NCBI GenBank assembly: GCA_030248295.1 | Contig: JASANH010001446.1 | Span: forward strand, 186,001 to 250,000 | From: Mesodorylaimus sp. YZB2_4 | Lineage: Eukaryota; Nematoda; Enoplea; Dorylaimida; Dorylaimidae | Reading direction: 5' to 3' | DNA: 64,000 nucleotides | In this document: piece by piece, positions 62,588 to 64,000 of the stretch | How positions within the stretch are numbered: the first letter of the stretch is position 1 | Layout: each line of letters opens with the position of its first letter | The notes under the pieces: generated by a model | The model's input: the letters and a program-made list of their open reading frames with translations, nothing else | The model's database searches: none | Told to the model about the DNA's origin: nothing | Program-made: the position numbers and the translations under genes

Positions 62588-64000
62588 GTAAGTTGGAGTG
62601 ATCTGGTTCCTGGTGCCCGAGTCCACGTGCTCTCTGGACTCCCATATTGTCGTGGTCATCGATTTTTATAGAAATCTGCTGGCTGTGCGGTTTCTAAATC
62701 GTTATCGGACTTCATGCGGTAATTAGGTTTGGATTATTGCATTAGCGTTGATGGCTCTCTGTCCAGAGGACGATTAGGGAACGGTAGTGGGAGGACGATA
62801 GGCGTGTAATTGAATGATGATTTTAATTTCGCGGCTACTCATCGGCTTTGCATTTTGACACGCGGCTCGTTAGCCGATTAACCTTTATTTCTTAGTAGAA
62901 GCGAGTGTTCGGGCCCTTAGCCGTGGTTTGCACCTGCCTCAGATGGAAGATTGAAGCGAGAATCGGCTCTATGAATTCATTTGGCGCTTCAGGTCAGCAG
63001 TGTGAATAAGGAATGTGTAGGTTGATAGGTGGCTGAGCAATATTCAACGTGGTCTAGCCTGGTTTTGACGAATGGGAAAGTGTTATACTTGTATGGTCAT
63101 GCAAAGCGGCCTTATTTATTTTCTAAGCTGAGTGGCACGAGTTCGATGTGCGCCCGGAGAGAGTGAAAAAAGATCCTCAGGGAGTTAGAGGGCGAATGTC
63201 GGTGAGAGAATTCGGGTGTAGACATCGAGTACGTGTCAGTCGAGACGATTTTGTGGGACTCGGTTCTTTTTTCTGTTTACATCAGGCTTTACGCCTTGTG
63301 ACGTATTCGGACAAAAATATATTGTCAAAACGTGGTGACGGCCTGTGGGATGTTTTGCATTTTGATCTGTTCGTCTTACGTTCTAAGGGTCAGTTGGGAA
63401 TAGAAACCAAGATGCAACGTGTTGGGCCGCTTTCATTCGTAGCCTGGCGGGCTAATGAGGGCTTTTTTCTTGACGCTATCCATTTAGGCGAGGGGCTTAC
63501 GGTGTTGTACAGGCGAGGAGTGGGAATAGGTTGGTTATGCGTGCACCAGCCAGAGAGGTGGTACCGAAGAAAATACATTTGAGACCACCGACCGACTCTG
63601 CAAAGTCTTTATCCATCCAGTATGGCCATGTGGAATCAGGCGCGTGTGTGTTTGTATTGGTTTACTGGCTGTCATGCTGGGCGTGGATGTTGTTTTGTCG
63701 GCTCGATTTTTAGCCGTGCTCTCGTCTATGTACGAACAAGATTGGGTGACCAAAGCGACGAGTTGTTTGTCGATCTTGGAGCCATCTGGACAGACGTGAA
63801 ATAAAATGAGGCGAGTAAACTAGGCGGGCCTATCTTGTAGCAGAATTGTACTCGCTACCTCCCCTCTACCACCAATACGACAAGTCGACCTTCGCCTCGC
63901 CTTCTGGTACATTTTCCGTGTAATGTTTGAAAATGGCCATTTTTCTTTTCTCTCCTCCCACTCACCGTCGTCCCCGTTTGAAAATTGGCGTTGGCCCGAT
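62588..64000. other. Right-edge sequence, possibly intron
   Basis: The plus strand is T/G-rich, like introns of the plus-strand genes in this window. This fits an intron of the putative gene starting at 62560. A 144-codon open frame at 63148-63582 shows no domain and no codon pattern that I would trust. Confidence 0.4.

Noticed and set aside
63148..63582. 144-codon plus-strand open frame near the right edge
   Set aside because: It has no recognisable domain and no flanking gene signals, and the composition resembles intron sequence; the length is within chance for this base composition.

Overview
The window is genomic DNA from an animal. Protein-coding genes are split by many short GT-AG introns, often about 45-60 nt, with acceptors ending TTTTCAG or TTTTTAG. 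The recognisable genes (BiP, a reprolysin ADAM, MGAT4, BAIAP3/Munc13-4, a PRAS40/Lobe homologue) are metazoan families. Short introns, wide repeat-filled gaps and the mix of families suggest an invertebrate, probably a protostome. I cannot name the species or phylum. Splice-junction coordinates were read by eye and may be off by a base or two; wherever phases were checked they close the frame, except at one ADAM junction.

Layout. 0.07-1.7 kb (-): a four-EF-hand calmodulin-like protein whose N terminus begins MGNCC, a dual-acylation signature. 1.7-10.3 kb: no supported gene, a duplicated ~97 bp repeat and a perfect 64 bp palindrome. 10.3-22.4 kb (+): a 33-exon BAIAP3/Munc13-4-type gene. 24.1-27.9 kb (-): a PRAS40/Lobe homologue that keeps a TOS-like motif and an Akt-type site. 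27.9-31.6 kb: no gene recognised. 31.6-38.2 kb (-): a membrane ADAM metalloprotease with a very long proline-rich tail. 39.1-41.3 kb (+): MGAT4-type N-acetylglucosaminyltransferase, divergent from the ADAM gene. 43.4-46.5 kb (+): a BiP-type ER Hsp70 with a ~209-residue charged extension before a C-terminal HIEL.

The right half is repeat-rich: a foldback element (46.8-47.6 kb), a CAP-domain fragment (48.2 kb, -), a small zinc-finger gene (49.3-50.6 kb, +), a complete but disabled PIF/Harbinger DNA transposon with TIRs and TAA target duplication (52.2-55.7 kb), a CK1/TTBK-like kinase fragment (56.7 kb, -), a Mutator-like transposase remnant (58.1-58.5 kb, +) and, near the right edge, a possible first coding exon (62.56 kb, +).

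Functional links. BiP, MGAT4 and the ADAM protein all belong to the secretory pathway (folding, Golgi N-glycan branching, surface proteolysis). BAIAP3 acts in dense-core vesicle trafficking. The calmodulin-like protein and PRAS40 homologue are signalling proteins. Nothing shows co-regulation beyond the head-to-head ADAM/MGAT4 arrangement. The most unusual features are the extended BiP, the acylated calmodulin-like protein with a possible 24-nt intron, and the dead but structurally complete Harbinger copy.
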